A stretch of 9,492 nt of DNA from Candidatus Luteimonas excrementigallinarum (GTDB lineage Bacteria; Pseudomonadota; Gammaproteobacteria; Xanthomonadales; Xanthomonadaceae), in assembly GCA_019115725.1 (NCBI GenBank), contig DXCY01000062.1:1-9492 (forward strand), read 5' to 3'. The position numbers and the translations under genes were made by a program. The notes below the pieces were generated by a model, which worked only from the letters and a program-made list of their open reading frames with translations, was not told the DNA's origin and did not search any database. Shown here in pieces: positions 8,257-9,492 of this stretch (position 1 is the stretch's first letter; every line of letters starts with the position of its first letter).

Positions 8257-8886
8257 TCAGGTGGCGCGCGCCAGCCGCTCGCGCAGGTTGAACAGGATAG
8301 AGGCGGTGACGCCCCAGATGCGATGCGGCGCGTGCCCGGGACCATGGCGGAATTCCAGCAGCCGGCGGGGGCGCCCGGCATATTCCACCTCCAGCTGCCG
8401 CAGGTTGCCCGGCGCCAGCAGGAATTGCAGATCGACTTCGAACACTTCGGCCACCTCGCCCGGATCCGGCACCGGCACGAAGGCAGCATCGATGGTCGCC
8501 ACCGCCGGCAGCACCCGGTAGCCGCTGATCGTGACCACCGGATCCAGCCAGCCCATCGGCCGGGCCTGATCGGGATGCAGGCCGATCTCCTCGTTGGCCT
8601 CGCGCAGGGCCGCGGCCAGCGCGTCGCGATCCACCGGCTCGATGCCACCGCCGGGAAAGCTGACCTGGCCGGGATGATGCCTGAGCATTTCGGTGCGCCG
8701 GGTCAGCAGCACCCGCGGGCCGCCGGCGCGCGGCACCAGCCCTACCAGCACCGCCGCCTCGCGATGTACATGGTCCGGCGGAAGCAGATCCGCCACTTCG
8801 TCGCTGTTCCAGGGCGCGCTGGCCGGCGGCGACTGCAGCGGATGCAGCGCCCGGGCCAGGGCCGGCAGCGACGGATACCGGGTCAC
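8257..8886 (-). CDS. NudL-like Nudix hydrolase, probable CoA pyrophosphatase
   Basis: A 209-residue Nudix protein likely to cleave the diphosphate of CoA or its derivatives to 3',5'-ADP and 4'-phosphopantetheine. The UPF0035/NudL signature typical of CoA pyrophosphatases runs from LLTRRTEMLRHH (60-71) through PGQVSFPGG (72-80). The Nudix box follows: GGG at 79-81 and REANEEIGL (95-103) with metal-ligand Glu99 and Glu100. The first Glu of the canonical Gx5Ex7REUxEE pattern is Arg87 here; variation at that point is also seen in E. coli NudL. The start is GTG 8886, whose last two bases begin the TGA stop of the DUF1289 gene (GTGA overlap), indicating translational coupling. The sulfurtransferase gene follows by 11 bp. 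Role as CoA pyrophosphatase is from family knowledge; the substrate is not provable here. Confidence 0.9.
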   Translation of the reverse strand: MTRYPSLPALARALHPLQSPPASAPWNSDEVADLLPPDHVHREAAVLVGLVPRAGGPRVLLTRRTEMLRHHPGQVSFPGGGIEPVDRDALAAALREANEEIGLHPDQARPMGWLDPVVTISGYRVLPAVATIDAAFVPVPDPGEVAEVFEVDLQFLLAPGNLRQLEVEYAGRPRRLLEFRHGPGHAPHRIWGVTASILFNLRERLARAT

Positions 8887-9068
8887 GTGCGCTGCGCTTC
8901 GCGCTCGGGCAGCACGTGTTCCATCAGATGCAGGCGCTCGTCATCGTACATCTGGCTCCAGAGCGCGATCTCGCCGGCGGTGCGGTGGCAGCCGAGGCAG
9001 CTGCCCTCTTCATCCAGCGTGCACACGCCGATGCAGGGGCTGAGGACGGCGCGGAAGGGAACGTTCAT
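8883..9068 (-). CDS. DUF1289 small four-cysteine protein (YdhL-like)
   Basis: A 61-residue protein of the DUF1289 family (E. coli YdhL relatives), of unknown function and sometimes annotated as an Fe-S protein. The core reads SPCIGVCTLDEEGSCLGCHR (10-29): Cys12-x3-Cys16-x7-Cys24-x2-Cys27. Then come RTAGEIALWSQM (29-40) and a charged helix, DDERLHLMEHVLPEREA. The cysteine spacing suits a metal or Fe-S site, but this is not proven. ATG 9068 is chosen because homology starts near MNVPFRAVLSPC; the open frame upstream to 9284 is low-complexity and covers a terminator. No Shine-Dalgarno is seen; a GC-rich hairpin ends 16 bp before the start. Its stop overlaps the GTG of the NudL-like gene, so the two are cotranslated. 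Family assignment is firm, the role unknown. Confidence 0.9.
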   Translation of the reverse strand: MNVPFRAVLSPCIGVCTLDEEGSCLGCHRTAGEIALWSQMYDDERLHLMEHVLPEREAQRT

Positions 9069-9084
9069 GGTTTCACACAACACC

Positions 9085-9104
9085 CGCGGGGCGATGCCCC
9101 CGCG
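9085..9104. repeat. GC-rich palindrome before DUF1289, related to the 6525-6544 palindrome
   Basis: CGCGGGG (9085-9091), loop CGATGC, CCCCGCG (9098-9104) form a perfect 7-bp stem. Aligned without gaps to the stem-loop at 6525-6544, 15 of 20 bases agree; the changes at the stem ends are compensatory. GTAG is absent. Flanking TTTCA (9071-9075) and TGAAA (9105-9109) can extend the structure across a 9-nt one-sided bulge. In the minus-strand mRNA it would sit just upstream of the DUF1289 start codon. Confidence 0.5.
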
Positions 9105-9105
9105 T

Positions 9106-9138
9106 GAAAAAGCCGCACCGGCTTGCACCGGCACGGCT
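9106..9138 (-). terminator. Intrinsic terminator after the FKBP gene
   Basis: On the minus strand an 11-position stem, AGCCGTGCCGG with CCGGTGCGGCT, has two G-U wobbles and a 6-nt loop and is followed by TTTTTCAC. It lies 64 bp past the FKBP stop codon and 43 bp before the DUF1289 start. No convincing promoter lies between it and DUF1289, so it may act as a partial stop within a longer transcript. Confidence 0.75.
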
Positions 9139-9201
9139 GGATTGGACTGTCCGGGCGCTGCGCCCGCGCACGGGGCGCGGACGCGGCGGCCACAGCGTGG
9201 A
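9139..9201 (-). other. Hairpin-rich 3' untranslated stretch of the FKBP gene
   Basis: This short non-coding stretch is very GC-rich and self-complementary. CCAC-AGC-GTGG (9190-9200) is a small stem. CGGGCGC-T-GCGCCCG (9152-9166) is a near-perfect palindrome, and a further GGGGCGC copy at 9172-9178 can pair with the GCGCCC arm instead, giving mutually exclusive folds upstream of the terminator. No coding frame with family resemblance is seen. Confidence 0.4.
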
Positions 9202-9492
9202 TCAGTTGACGCTGACCAGCTGCACTTCGAACACGACGGCCTGGTTCGGGCCGATCGGGGACTGCGGGGTATCACCGTAGGCAAGGCTGGACGGCAGCAC
9301 CACTTCCCAGCGCGAACCGGCCTTCATCATGCCGATGGCTTCGCGCAGGCCGGCCAGCGGGATCTCGCTCAGGCGCATGTTCACCGGGCCGCTCTCGCCA
9401 TCCGGGCGCGGGGCGGTGGTGTCAATGAAGGTCGGCCCTTCCGGCAGGCTGGCCTTGTAGTGCACCTGCACCTGGCTGTCGGCCGCTGGGGT
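9202..9492 (-). CDS. FKBP-type peptidyl-prolyl cis-trans isomerase, C-terminal part (partial, runs off right edge)
   Basis: The visible 96 residues form most of an FKBP domain, which speeds cis-trans isomerisation of X-Pro bonds during protein folding. The frame is open to the right edge, so the N-terminus (perhaps with a signal peptide and dimerisation helices, as in FkpA/FklB/Mip types) is not seen. Motifs in order are VQVHYKASLPEGPTFIDTT (Tyr of VHY at the catalytic pocket), MRLSEIPLAGLREAIGMMKA, and WEVVLPSSLAYGDTPQSPIG with PNQAVVFEVQLVSVN at the end. SLAYG and IGPNQAVVFEVQL are classic FKBP C-terminal elements. Where FKBP12 and many bacterial members have a pocket Trp (VIxGW), this protein has Leu (PLAGL), which may lower activity or alter ligand binding. 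An internal GTG at 9471 is not taken as the start because it would cut the domain's first strand. Confidence 0.92.
   Translation of the reverse strand, partial: TPAADSQVQVHYKASLPEGPTFIDTTAPRPDGESGPVNMRLSEIPLAGLREAIGMMKAGSRWEVVLPSSLAYGDTPQSPIGPNQAVVFEVQLVSVN

Noticed and set aside
9069..9284. N-terminal extension of the DUF1289 frame up to 9284
   Set aside because: It overlaps the end of the FKBP coding region and crosses a strong terminator. The extra residues are low-complexity, and family similarity starts only after Met at 9068.

Overview
This window reads as ordinary chromosomal core from a high-GC gammaproteobacterium of the Xanthomonadaceae (Lysobacteraceae), most like Stenotrophomonas, Xanthomonas or a close relative. 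The placement rests on three things: the strong G/C bias at third codon positions, the gene set rplU-rpmA-obgE next to rpsT and murJ, and a GTAG-type extragenic palindrome of the kind known from Stenotrophomonas. This was judged by reading, not by a database search.

Layout. (1) 1-512, minus: N-terminal part of murJ (lipid II flippase), cut by the window edge. (2) 513-670: divergent promoter region in which a sigma70-like promoter for rpsT and a weaker one for murJ share the same -10 bases. (3) 671-943, plus: rpsT (S20) with a GTG start, ending at a strong hairpin that can also terminate obgE from the other side. (4) 1038-2848, minus: rplU, rpmA and obgE. An intrinsic terminator lies between rpmA and obgE. 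(5) 2849-3132: 284-bp divergent region with a near-consensus rplU promoter and no clear LexA box before uvrA. (6) 3133-7329, plus: uvrA, a hotdog-fold acyl-CoA thioesterase and a crotonase-family protein with the active-site pattern of delta3,delta2-enoyl-CoA isomerases. A GTAG palindrome supplies the stop codon of the thioesterase. (7) 7385-9492, minus: an FKBP-type prolyl isomerase (partial at the right edge), a hairpin-rich terminator region, then a tight cluster of a small four-cysteine DUF1289 protein, a NudL-like CoA pyrophosphatase and a 3-mercaptopyruvate sulfurtransferase. It runs convergent with group 6.

Functionally, the left half is translation, ribosome assembly and cell-wall housekeeping, and uvrA is nucleotide excision repair. 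The right half leans towards acyl-CoA/CoA handling (thioesterase, enoyl-CoA isomerase, CoA pyrophosphatase) and sulfur transfer. I found no mobile element genes, CRISPR array, tRNA or rRNA. I do not see a new defence or biosynthetic system. The points most worth checking are regulatory (shared -10 promoter, S20 leader, hairpin attenuator before DUF1289), the paired palindromes, and the coupling of DUF1289 with a sulfurtransferase.
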